Below are positions 15,012 through 22,909 of a DNA stretch of 53,002 bases, one piece after another. This DNA comes from a virus: positions 1 to 53,002 of IMG/VR virus record IMGVR_UViG_3300049732_000296, one strand, 5' to 3'. The stretch's first letter is position 1. Each line of letters begins with the position of its first letter. The translations under genes and the position numbers were made by a program. The notes beneath the pieces were generated by a model that had not been told where the DNA came from, did not search any database, and saw nothing but the letters and a program-made list of their open reading frames with translations.

Positions 15012-18000
15012 CAGCTCCTCCCGGAGAACGGCGCGATGCGGCCGCGACGGATGAGCGCCTCGAGCTCCTCGGCGATCGCCTCGATGAACCGGCGCGGGAT
15101 CTCCTCCGAGAGCACCGGGGCGGCATTGGTGAACGAGATCGCGACCTCGGGGCCGCGGTTCACCAGCGTCTCGATGGCGCGTACGATCGCGCGCTGTGAC
15201 TCGACGCTCTCGCGGCCCGGACCGCCGGTGATCGTCAGGACCTCCGGAACTGGCGCGGCGACCGTCGCCCGCAAGCGGGAGATCTCGTCGCTGAAGTCCG
15301 GCGCCGACGGCGGCTCGAACCGTGAGCTGAGGTCAGCCAGGACGTCCTGGATATCGGTGAGTCCGAGGGTGCTCGCGACGTGGTCAGCAGCCGGCCCCTC
15401 CAGCGGCAGCACGGCCTCCTGGCGATCGTCCTCGCTGAGGTGGAACAGCCCCTCACGCCTGGTCAGCCCGCCCTCGCGCAGGCCGATTGCTCCACCACCG
15501 AGCGCGGCTCCGAAACCCGCGCCGGCGGCCGCAGCTCCTGGCGTGCCGGCGGAGACGAGGCCGAGGTGTGCCGCCGCGACCGCCGGGGCCGTCAGGTTGA
15601 TCGGGAACGGCGCCGCGGACATCGAGGCGAACGTGTTCGCGAACGTGAGCCCGAAGGCCTTGCCGAACTCCGCGGTGGCCTCGCTCGCGACGGTGGCGGC
15701 CGTCAGCTTGCCGACAACGAGCCGCCGCAGCCCCCACTCCAGGAGCAGGGCGATCGACTGTGCGGCGACGCCCTTGATGAGTCGGCCGAAGGATCCGGCA
15801 GCTTCCTGTCCGAAGACCACGGCCTGGCCCGCCCAATGGGACAGCGAGCTGATCCCCTGGTTGGCCAGGTCGCCGAAGTGCTCGCCGATCGTCTCGACGA
15901 AGAACTCGGAGTAGCCGATCAGCTCGTCGAAGAAGTCCTGCCACTGGTCCGTGGCCGGCGGCTCGGCGGCTTCCTGGGCGAGCCCGTTGAACCTCTCGAA
16001 GGCCTCCAGGTCGAAATCCGGCGTCGTCGGCGCCTCGAACTCCCCTCCTTCGAAGCCCGGGATCGCGAGCGGCTCGAAATCCTCTCTCAGCGCCTTGAGA
16101 ATGGTGACCCGGTCGATGAGCTTCTGGAGTCCCTCGCCGGCGGTACCGCCTGCGGTAGCGACCGCGTCGCCCATCGCGAGGATGTCGGGGCCGAGCGCCT
16201 CGAGAATCGACGACAGGTCCACGCCTTGCGCCACCGCGAGCTCGACCTGCGCGGTGAGATCTCTGGCGAACCGCTCCCCCATCGCCTCCGTTGCCAGGCC
16301 GAGCGATGCGAGGATCTTTTCGAGGTCCGCCTGGCCCTCGACGGCCTGCTGCGTGGCGGAGGCGAATCGCCTCTCCTCGTCGGCCGTCGATGCGATCGCG
16401 GCCTTGAGCTTCGCGAGCTGCTGTTCGGTCGTCCCGCCCGCCGCGACGATCTCCGCCGCCAGCTCGGGGAACTGCGCGGTCAGCGACTGCAGCTCCTTGT
16501 CCGGGTCGACGAGCGCGACGGCCTTCTTGAGCCTTTCGAGCTGCTCGACCGTCGTCCCGCCAGCGGCAACAGACGTGGCGGCGAGCTCGGGGAACCGCTG
16601 GGAGAGAGCACGCAATTCGTTCTGGGCATGCAGTAGAGGCGCGGCGAAGGACTCAACCGCTTGTCGAGCTGCCTCAGCGGCATCCCGAACTTCCTTGGGC
16701 AAAAGGTCAGCGCCAGATGCAAAGGTTGGCGGCGTGCGAAGACCGGATGGGATCACGACCGTCTTGGTGCTCGCTTCCGCGATCCTCTTGAGCAACCCTT
16801 CGGCGGCCTCGAGCGCTAGAACCTGCTCGTTGGTGATGACCACCAAGCCCTTGTCCACAGCCTTGCGGAGGCTGGCGACCGATACCTCCAGCGAGTTGAT
16901 CGAGCTGGGAAGCGGTGCCTTCTGTAGATCGCGCTCGAACATCTTCTCCAATGCGGCATCGATGCCCGAGAGCTGGGAGAACAGCCGACCGAGTCCGAAA
17001 CTCAGCGCCCCGACAGTCGCGACGAGCCCCACCATGCCGGCCTTCTGCGCGAGCGTGGCCGACGTCCAAACCGTCGTGAGGCTCGTGGTCCTGGCCATCG
17101 CAACCGCGGCTGTGTCGTTCATCAGGGCGAGACGGAGCAGCGCAGCACTGAACGTTCCGGTGGCGGCGGAGGCCTGGCCGAAGAGCCTAATGGTCGTCCC
17201 GGTAACGATGAGCAGCGGGCCCGTTGCGGCCACGACGGCGCCGACGCCGATGACGACATCCCTGGTGCCCTCGTCCATCTCGCCAAAGGCCTGGGCGAAG
17301 TCCGCCCCGAGATTGGCGACGCGCAGCAGTACCGGGGCGAGCTGCCCCCCCAGGTCGATCGCGACGTCGTTGATGCGTTGCCGAGCCAGCTGCAATTGGG
17401 CGGCGTTGGTCTCCGCGCGTTTCCCGAACTCGGTCTGGAGCGCCGTAGCCTCGGACCATGCGTCCGAGCCCTGCTGGAGCGCGGCGGTCATCTGGTCCGC
17501 CGCGGCGCTCGAGCGGAGGAGAGCGTCACGGACGCGCACGTTCTCGAGCCCGAGCTGCTCGAGGACACCGAAGACGTTGCCTCCGCGTTCCTCGAGGGTG
17601 CCGAGACCCTCGATGAAGCGGCGCACGGCCTCTGCGGCGTCCTCCTCGAACAGGGTCCGGAACTCCTCGACCGAGAGCCCAGCGGTCTCCGCGAAGGTCC
17701 GGAGCCGCTCGTCCCCGGTCCGGACCGACTTGGCGATCTCGATGAACGTGCGGCTGACCGCGGTCCCGCCCGCCTCGGCCTCGACCCCGACGCTCGCGAG
17801 CGCGGCCGCGTAGGCCAGGACGTCGGCCTCGCTCAGGTTCAGCTGGCGGCCGGCACCGGCGATCCGGAGGCCCATCTCGAGGATCTCGCCTTCCGTCGCG
17901 GCGAACTTGTTCCCCAGCTCGACGATGGTCGACGCCAGGCGCTCACTATCGGAGATGGACGTCCCCATGATGTTCGAGAAGCGCGCCAGCCCGACCGCGC

Positions 18001-18520
18001 CCTGCTCGCCGGCGAGGTTCGTCGTGGCTCCGAGCTTGGCGATGGTCGCGGTGAACCCGACGAGCTCTGGGGCCTTCACGCCGATCTGGCCGGCGATCTC
18101 CGCGATGCGGTTCAGTTCGTTGACTTCGATGGGGATGGCGTTGGGACCCGCGGCGAGATCTCGGATCCCCTGTCGAATCTGGCCCAGCTCTTCGTCCGTG
18201 GCATCGATCGTCTTCCGGACTCCGGCGAAGCTGCTCTCAAAGTCGAGTGCGGCTTTCGTCGATGCTGCACCGATCGCGAGAACGGGGGCCGAGGCGAGCA
18301 AGGAGAAGTCGGTGCCGAAGGTCCGGATCCGGCTGCCGACGCGGTCGAGATCTCGGGAGACGTCGTCGAAGCTCCGGCGCGTGGCGGCCGCGGATCGGCT
18401 CGCGGCCTGCTCGACGCCGGTCGAGATCCCCGTCAGCTTCTGTTCCGTGACCCGGGCGAATCGATCGACAACGACGGTGCCGTCGTCCCGTACGGTCAGG
18501 ACCAGCTGGACGTTCGCCAT
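15011..18520 (-). CDS. Tail tape measure protein
   Basis: A 1169-residue protein that sets tail length and is ejected with the DNA. The N-terminal coil (VEQAASRSAAATRRSFDDVS) is followed by a TP901-type core with ALDFESSFAGVRKTIDAT, GFTATIAKLGATTNLAGEQG and EMGLRIAGAGRQLNLSEADV. Hydrophobic helices follow (about 420-500) and long charged helices. About 35 residues are repeated around 16405-16640 (RFPELAATSVAAGGTT and QFPELAAEIVAAGGTT). At roughly 0.15 nm per residue the tail would be about 175 nm, so a siphovirus is expected. It follows the frameshifted chaperone gene with no gap. Confidence 0.92.
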   Translation of the reverse strand: MANVQLVLTVRDDGTVVVDRFARVTEQKLTGISTGVEQAASRSAAATRRSFDDVSRDLDRVGSRIRTFGTDFSLLASAPVLAIGAASTKAALDFESSFAGVRKTIDATDEELGQIRQGIRDLAAGPNAIPIEVNELNRIAEIAGQIGVKAPELVGFTATIAKLGATTNLAGEQGAVGLARFSNIMGTSISDSERLASTIVELGNKFAATEGEILEMGLRIAGAGRQLNLSEADVLAYAAALASVGVEAEAGGTAVSRTFIEIAKSVRTGDERLRTFAETAGLSVEEFRTLFEEDAAEAVRRFIEGLGTLEERGGNVFGVLEQLGLENVRVRDALLRSSAAADQMTAALQQGSDAWSEATALQTEFGKRAETNAAQLQLARQRINDVAIDLGGQLAPVLLRVANLGADFAQAFGEMDEGTRDVVIGVGAVVAATGPLLIVTGTTIRLFGQASAATGTFSAALLRLALMNDTAAVAMARTTSLTTVWTSATLAQKAGMVGLVATVGALSFGLGRLFSQLSGIDAALEKMFERDLQKAPLPSSINSLEVSVASLRKAVDKGLVVITNEQVLALEAAEGLLKRIAEASTKTVVIPSGLRTPPTFASGADLLPKEVRDAAEAARQAVESFAAPLLHAQNELRALSQRFPELAATSVAAGGTTVEQLERLKKAVALVDPDKELQSLTAQFPELAAEIVAAGGTTEQQLAKLKAAIASTADEERRFASATQQAVEGQADLEKILASLGLATEAMGERFARDLTAQVELAVAQGVDLSSILEALGPDILAMGDAVATAGGTAGEGLQKLIDRVTILKALREDFEPLAIPGFEGGEFEAPTTPDFDLEAFERFNGLAQEAAEPPATDQWQDFFDELIGYSEFFVETIGEHFGDLANQGISSLSHWAGQAVVFGQEAAGSFGRLIKGVAAQSIALLLEWGLRRLVVGKLTAATVASEATAEFGKAFGLTFANTFASMSAAPFPINLTAPAVAAAHLGLVSAGTPGAAAAGAGFGAALGGGAIGLREGGLTRREGLFHLSEDDRQEAVLPLEGPAADHVASTLGLTDIQDVLADLSSRFEPPSAPDFSDEISRLRATVAAPVPEVLTITGGPGRESVESQRAIVRAIETLVNRGPEVAISFTNAAPVLSEEIPRRFIEAIAEELEALIRRGRIAPFSGRS

Positions 18521-19302
18521 CTACGTGCCCTTCGCAGCTCTCAGGTCCGCCAGTCCGGCATCGATCTCGTCGAGCTCGGCGACGAAGTCCAGGAAGTCAC
18601 GCCCGGTCATCGCGCCCGCCGTGGCCTCGATGACCTCCCGCTGCAGGCCGAATCTCCGGACGGACGGGCGGCTGAGGCCCATGAACGCCGTCCACGCCCT
18701 GCCCGAGCCCTCCGGCATGCGGTTCTCCTTGGAGTGCCAGTACAGCGGGCACCGCTGGCAATCCGCGTCCGACGCCAGTTCTAGGCCGGCCTCGGCTCGC
18801 TGTTCAGCGCATGCGCCGCAGGACCTGGGGCCGCGGTAGCTCTCCCAGAAGCCGGCCTCGGTGGCCGCGAAGTCCCGGAAGGCCCCAGCGCGGCCCCGTG
18901 TCCGTTTCCCCGTCCGGCTCCGTGCCGGTTCATCAGGTGGATCAGGATCGCGCCGACGACCCCGGGGTTGATGACACCGTTCGTGAGGTACTCGGGGTCG
19001 AACTCCACGGGGAGGTAGCGCGGCGGATCGCTGCCGTCGACCCATGCCACGACGTTCTCCCAGCCGACGATCTTCTTCGCGCCGCGCTCCCGGATGAAGG
19101 CCATCCAGCGCTGCCGGCCCTCGCCCTCGCGGTTCTGCCCGATCGGCATTGCGTAGGTGTCGTCGAAGTCCCACGGCGTGCACAGGAAGACCGTGTCGTT
19201 CGGGTCGGGCGGGGCCTCGCCGGGAGCGAGCTCCTTCCCGACCAGGCCGTGCTCGTCGATCACGAGCCTGATGCGGCCCCCCGAGGGATGGATGATCAGC
19301 AT
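18521..19302 (-). CDS. Tail assembly chaperone, frameshifted long form (G-T type)
   Basis: Ribosomes reading from ATG 19302 can slip -1 at GGGAAAC (18904-18910), after about 130 codons. They then continue in a second frame (RTRGRAGAFRDFAATEAGFW ... LRAAKGT) to the stop at 18521-18523. The extension carries CGAC and CQRC cysteines and helical segments. This is the classic arrangement for siphovirus tail chaperones, located between tail tube and tape measure genes. Both forms help assemble the tape measure and tail tube. The extension frame has no sensible start of its own. Confidence 0.85.
18781..19302 (-). CDS. Tail assembly chaperone, short form (G type)
   Basis: A 173-residue zero-frame product starting MLIIHPSGGRIRLVIDEHG, with GVINPGVVGAILIHLMNRHG just before the slippery site. 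After GGGAAAC it continues with a Gly/Pro/Ala-rich tail of low complexity, as typical for the non-shifted product. The start lies 26 bases after the tail-tube stop. Confidence 0.8.
   Translation of the reverse strand: MLIIHPSGGRIRLVIDEHGLVGKELAPGEAPPDPNDTVFLCTPWDFDDTYAMPIGQNREGEGRQRWMAFIRERGAKKIVGWENVVAWVDGSDPPRYLPVEFDPEYLTNGVINPGVVGAILIHLMNRHGAGRGNGHGAALGPSGTSRPPRPASGRATAAPGPAAHALNSEPRPA
18904..18910 (-). promoter_or_regulatory. Slippery heptamer GGGAAAC for -1 frameshift
   Basis: In the zero frame the codons are G GGA AAC, an exact X XXY YYZ heptamer. Both tRNAs can re-pair after a one-base backward slip. It sits at the junction between the two tail-chaperone frames. Confidence 0.85.
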
Positions 19303-19328
19303 GCTGTACCTCCCTGGCGATCCTGGTC

Positions 19329-20444
19329 CTAGCCGCCCTGCGCGATGCCAGCGGTCTGCTCGCTGTTCTGGAGCCGCGCGCGGAACGGATCCGCGCCGGC
19401 GACGACCCACGCCCAGTCGGAGCCGTTGACGGCCTCCTGGGGCGTCTTGATGTTGAACGGGATGGTCACCGGGATCTTCTGACCGGGACCCGGAACGTTG
19501 ATCGTGAAGTCCTCGGGGATGATGAGGTGCGGGAAGTCCCAGGCGAGCCGGTACTTCTTTGCCGTCGCGGTCCCCGGAATGCTCCGGCCGGTCCAGATGA
19601 CCTGGGCCTTGTACTTCGCCGGCTCGCGGTCGGCGTTCTGGGCCTGAGCGAGCTGCGCGATGTCGTCGTTCTGGTCCTTGTATCGCGCCATCGTGAGGAT
19701 GAGCTTCGCCTCGGGGAACCCGTTGTTCGTCGGCTCTCCGGTACGCCCCGCGTTGCTGCCGGACTCGTAGTCCCCGGTCTGCTTCCGATCGAGCGTGATC
19801 TGGGCGTTCGTGACGAGAAACTCGTCGCCAGGCGCGAGGTTCCCCTCGGCGCCAGTGATCTGCTTCAGCAGGACCTGCACCTGCTGGAAGATCGCCATGA
19901 GCGCGCGAGAGGGCGCGGTCGCCGCATCGAGGTTCGTCTGGTCGTTGGCGGCCGACGCGCCGCGCAGGACCTGGTCGAAGACCGTCCCCCACCCGGCCAT
20001 GAGCTTGCTCTCCTCGTGGTTGAGGTCGAGCTTCGTGAGCTTCAGCGAAGGCCGCTCCCAGATGCGCGCGCCCCCGAGGCCACCGTCGTTGATCATCGTG
20101 CCGTAGTAGCCGTCGTTCGTCGGCTTGAACGGCATGACATGTTCGTACGCGATGCCGGCCTCGGTCTCCGTGACGGCGTCGGCACCCATGAACAGGGCGA
20201 GCAGGCGCTCGAACCCGAGATAGCGCACGGTCTGCTTGAAGTCGCCCTGCGCGACGACGTTCCCCTGCATCGACCCTTGCGACAGCGAGTCCCCGACGTT
20301 CTCGTCGGCGATGTCCTCGGGGACGCCGCCGCTCAGGTTCTCGCTGGAGATCAGGATCTCGTCCTCGGCGGCGATCTGGACGGCGGTCCCCCACGCGGTC
20401 CCACGCCGGAATGCCCATTTCTGGTCGGCTGCTGTGCCACTCAT
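19329..20444 (-). CDS. Major tail tube protein
   Basis: A 371-residue protein starting at MSGTAADQKWAFRRG after a good ribosome site (TAGGAGGTTCG). It contains AYEHVMPFKPTNDGYYGTMI, TGRSIPGTATAKKYRLAWDF and a C-terminal strand-rich region (IPEDFTINVPGPGQKIPV). Size, beta-rich composition and position between the neck genes and the frameshifted chaperones match siphovirus tail tube proteins. It would polymerise around the tape measure. Confidence 0.8.
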   Translation of the reverse strand: MSGTAADQKWAFRRGTAWGTAVQIAAEDEILISSENLSGGVPEDIADENVGDSLSQGSMQGNVVAQGDFKQTVRYLGFERLLALFMGADAVTETEAGIAYEHVMPFKPTNDGYYGTMINDGGLGGARIWERPSLKLTKLDLNHEESKLMAGWGTVFDQVLRGASAANDQTNLDAATAPSRALMAIFQQVQVLLKQITGAEGNLAPGDEFLVTNAQITLDRKQTGDYESGSNAGRTGEPTNNGFPEAKLILTMARYKDQNDDIAQLAQAQNADREPAKYKAQVIWTGRSIPGTATAKKYRLAWDFPHLIIPEDFTINVPGPGQKIPVTIPFNIKTPQEAVNGSDWAWVVAGADPFRARLQNSEQTAGIAQGG

Positions 20445-20494
20445 CGTCCGAACCTCCTATCTGGGCGTTTCCGGCGCCCGTTATCTCGAGCTGC

Positions 20495-21544
20495 TCAGTG
20501 CGGTACTTCCTCGTGGAACACGACATCGATCTGGACCAGGTGGCCCTTCAACCCGATGCCCTTGATCTCCCCGGCTTCGACCGGCGTCGCCCACCGCGGC
20601 CGGTCGGCGAGGTAGCCCATGTAGTTCGGGCCCGTGCACAGGTCCCCGAACTCCGTTGTCTTGCGCGACAGGGCCCCGAGGATCTCCGTGGCGGCATGGC
20701 GCAGCGCCGCGGCTTGCGTGTCGCCCTTCTCCCACTGGTAGAACCCGATCAGGCGTACGCGTGCGCGCCACTCGTCCGAGCCGTTCGTGAGCGGCAGCGT
20801 GGTGATCTCGGGCTGCATGAGCCAGAACCGCGTGACGTTCTGCCCGAGACGCGTCGGGTCATCGAACAGCCCGGGGACGTCGAGCTGCAGGACGCCGTTC
20901 TCCTCGAGGACCTTGGCAGACTGCCAGAACTTCTCTTCGGTGTAGACCTTGCCGACGTTGACGTCCACGGCTTCGATGATCGGCTTCAGCTTCGCCAGGA
21001 AGGCTTCGACGTCGGCGCCCGTGATCTCCTCCATCTGCACAAGATCCAGGAGCCACGTGCGCTGGGAGAAGTTCGGCAGGCCACCCGCGTAGTGGGTCTC
21101 GAAGCCGAACTTGTAGGCCGCCGAGGTCGCGAGGAACGGCGCCGTGATGATCCGGTGCCAGTCGTTCGTCGGGACGTCCGCCTCGGTCAGCGTGCGGTGG
21201 ATGCCCCATGAGCCCCCGAGGTCGTAGGGGTGAAGCACGATCCTCAGAGGCATGCCGGCCGGGCCATTGGGACCGTTCAACGCTTCGTTGCGGTGCGCCC
21301 AGAGCATCGGGCGGTAGCGCCGGTCCCGCTCGGTCGGGATGACGTAATCGTCTCGCCACAAGATCACGCCCGAGACATGGTTTTGGACGTTCAGCTCGCC
21401 GCGCACGAAGAACTTCCAGGTGCCTTCCTTCGCGAGGTAGGCGCCCGCACCGTTCGCCTCGCGGCCGCTGTTGCCGGGGAACTCCGGAGGTAGGCCGGCC
21501 GTCTCCGCGTTGCCGTTCAAGGCCGCCATGGCGTCGGGGCCCAT
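20495..21544 (-). CDS. Probable tail terminator / completion protein (long form)
   Basis: A 349-residue protein starting at ATG 21544, sharing a base with the upstream stop. The C-terminal third (VRLIGFYQWEKGDTQAAALR ... GHLVQIDVVFHEEVPH) resembles tail terminator ends, where a final strand reads roughly V.ievvf.E. The N-terminal two-thirds (ELNVQNHVSGVILWRDDYVI) is extra compared with the usual 120-160 residues. Position just upstream of the tail tube gene fits a terminator that caps the tail for head joining. Function is inferred from gene order. Confidence 0.55.
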   Translation of the reverse strand: MGPDAMAALNGNAETAGLPPEFPGNSGREANGAGAYLAKEGTWKFFVRGELNVQNHVSGVILWRDDYVIPTERDRRYRPMLWAHRNEALNGPNGPAGMPLRIVLHPYDLGGSWGIHRTLTEADVPTNDWHRIITAPFLATSAAYKFGFETHYAGGLPNFSQRTWLLDLVQMEEITGADVEAFLAKLKPIIEAVDVNVGKVYTEEKFWQSAKVLEENGVLQLDVPGLFDDPTRLGQNVTRFWLMQPEITTLPLTNGSDEWRARVRLIGFYQWEKGDTQAAALRHAATEILGALSRKTTEFGDLCTGPNYMGYLADRPRWATPVEAGEIKGIGLKGHLVQIDVVFHEEVPH

Positions 21545-22125
21545 CAGAACCTCTGCGCCCAGGCGTCCACGGTGCGCCGGATGCGAGCCTCGAGCACGGG
21601 CTTGTACTTCGTCTCGGCACCTTCGAAAATCTTGCGGCCCGGCATGCCGCGTCGGCCGATGGCGCGAGCGATCACGAACGCTACCGACCTGATCACCGAG
21701 GCCTTGCGCCGGCGGCTCGCGATCCGGAGGTCGGCGTCGAGATCGAACTGCCCGCGGCGAATCTTCAACTCCACCCAGCGTTCGATGACCCTGAGTGGCG
21801 GAGCTGTGCGTCCCGGTCGTCGGCCGAGCTCGATCACCGGCCAATGGCTCGCGGTGGCGACGACCGAACCGGTGACTTCGAGGCTGCCGGAGGACGTCCG
21901 GACCTGCGGCTCGCTGCTGTGGACGCTTCCGACCGCCTCGCCCATGAAAACCGGGGTGCCGGTCTTGATGAATCCCTCGGCGTCGATCTGCGTCCGCGCG
22001 ACGTCGCGCTCGAGCTTCGTATGGAGAGCGCTCGACTGCCGCGCGGCATAGGCCGGCAGCCTCGTCGCATGGCTCGCATCGATCGTCGCTCTCAGCATCT
22101 CAGAACCATCCCGCGCCGCGGCCAT
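21544..22125 (-). CDS. Neck protein, HK97 gp10-like
   Basis: A 193-residue basic protein ending in a helix (YKPVLEARIRRTVDAWAQRF), with IELGRRPGRTAPP in the middle. These features are common in HK97-gp10-like neck or tail-completion proteins, which also contain a VEYG/ELGR-like turn. ATG 22125 overlaps the preceding gene by 26 bases; ATG 22098 would overlap nothing and is an equally good start (184 residues). The role is in head-tail joining. Confidence 0.6.
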   Translation of the reverse strand: MAAARDGSEMLRATIDASHATRLPAYAARQSSALHTKLERDVARTQIDAEGFIKTGTPVFMGEAVGSVHSSEPQVRTSSGSLEVTGSVVATASHWPVIELGRRPGRTAPPLRVIERWVELKIRRGQFDLDADLRIASRRRKASVIRSVAFVIARAIGRRGMPGRKIFEGAETKYKPVLEARIRRTVDAWAQRF

Positions 22126-22837
22126 GACCGATGTACCGGGAGTCCCCGAGCTCGGAGTCGGGCTCCCACTCGATCGCTCCGCCGGCGCCGGCGACGTCTT
22201 GCGTGCGCGGCTTCAGAACCTCGTCGGCGGCCGCGCGGAGCTCCTCGGCGCGCTTAGCCCAGCGCTTGGCGATCCCGCCCAGGTCGATCTGATCGGCGCC
22301 CAGGCTCGCGTCCTCCTGATCCGATGCGGTGCGCGCGACCCACGCGGCCAGCTTGCTCGCGATCAGGCTGATGAACCCCTCGTCCAGGGTGTTCGCAATC
22401 GTGGTGTCATCCGCGTTGTCGTCGTCGATCACCCACGGCGTCCGGTAGTGGATCCGCAGGGTTCGATCGCCTACCGGGCTCGACAGCCGGAGGACGTCCT
22501 CGTCGTCTGTGCTCTTCTCCTGGCGCCAGTTCTCCTCGGGAACCGGCGTCGTCAGCTCCTCGTCGGTCCCCGGATCGGTGACCAGCTCGAGCCGCATGAT
22601 CTGCTCGGTGCCGTTGCTCCAGCTGGCGATCTCGTCCTCGAGGACCCACCGGCGCTTGACGTTGTCGCCGACGATCTCGTGGATCCGCACGTGTGGATGG
22701 AGGCGGTCGAGTGTGTCCTTCGCGTCGGCCAGCGCGTCGTCTTGCGCCGCGTCCGGAGGCCGGAGCTTGGACGACGACTCCAGGTTCCCGAGCCGGGTCA
22801 CCGCCTGCGCCTTGTATTCCGTGCTGGTCTTCGCCAT
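22100..22837 (-). CDS. Head-tail adaptor protein
   Basis: A 245-residue protein with a helical N-terminus (STEYKAQAVTRLGNLESSSK), a beta-rich centre (RTLRIHYRTPWVIDDDN) and a helical C-terminal part (EGFISLIASKLAAWVARTAS, AKRWAKRAEELRAAADEVL). The helix pattern and position after the capsid gene resemble gp6-type connector proteins that bind the portal ring. ATG 22837 follows TAGGAACCG, a modest ribosome site. Confidence 0.6.
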   Translation of the reverse strand: MAKTSTEYKAQAVTRLGNLESSSKLRPPDAAQDDALADAKDTLDRLHPHVRIHEIVGDNVKRRWVLEDEIASWSNGTEQIMRLELVTDPGTDEELTTPVPEENWRQEKSTDDEDVLRLSSPVGDRTLRIHYRTPWVIDDDNADDTTIANTLDEGFISLIASKLAAWVARTASDQEDASLGADQIDLGGIAKRWAKRAEELRAAADEVLKPRTQDVAGAGGAIEWEPDSELGDSRYIGHGRGAGWF

Positions 22838-22849
22838 CGGTTCCTATGG

Positions 22850-22883
22850 GGGGCGGGCCCACCGTGATTGGCGAGCCCGCCCC
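22850..22883 (-). terminator. GC-rich stem-loop after the capsid gene (attenuator or processing site)
   Basis: GGGGCGGGC (22850-22858) and GCCCGCCCC (22875-22883) form a perfect 9-bp stem with a 16-base loop, between the capsid stop and the adaptor start. No U run follows on the minus strand, so it is not a textbook terminator. It may reduce read-through or stabilise the capsid mRNA. Confidence 0.4.
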
Positions 22884-22909
22884 AGGGGGGTTTGGCCGTC
22901 AGTCAGCGA

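Noticed and set aside
14100-15914. Long plus-strand open frame
   Set aside because: It is antisense to the tail-tip and tape measure genes, which have domain similarity and coupled starts; high GC makes long antisense frames common.
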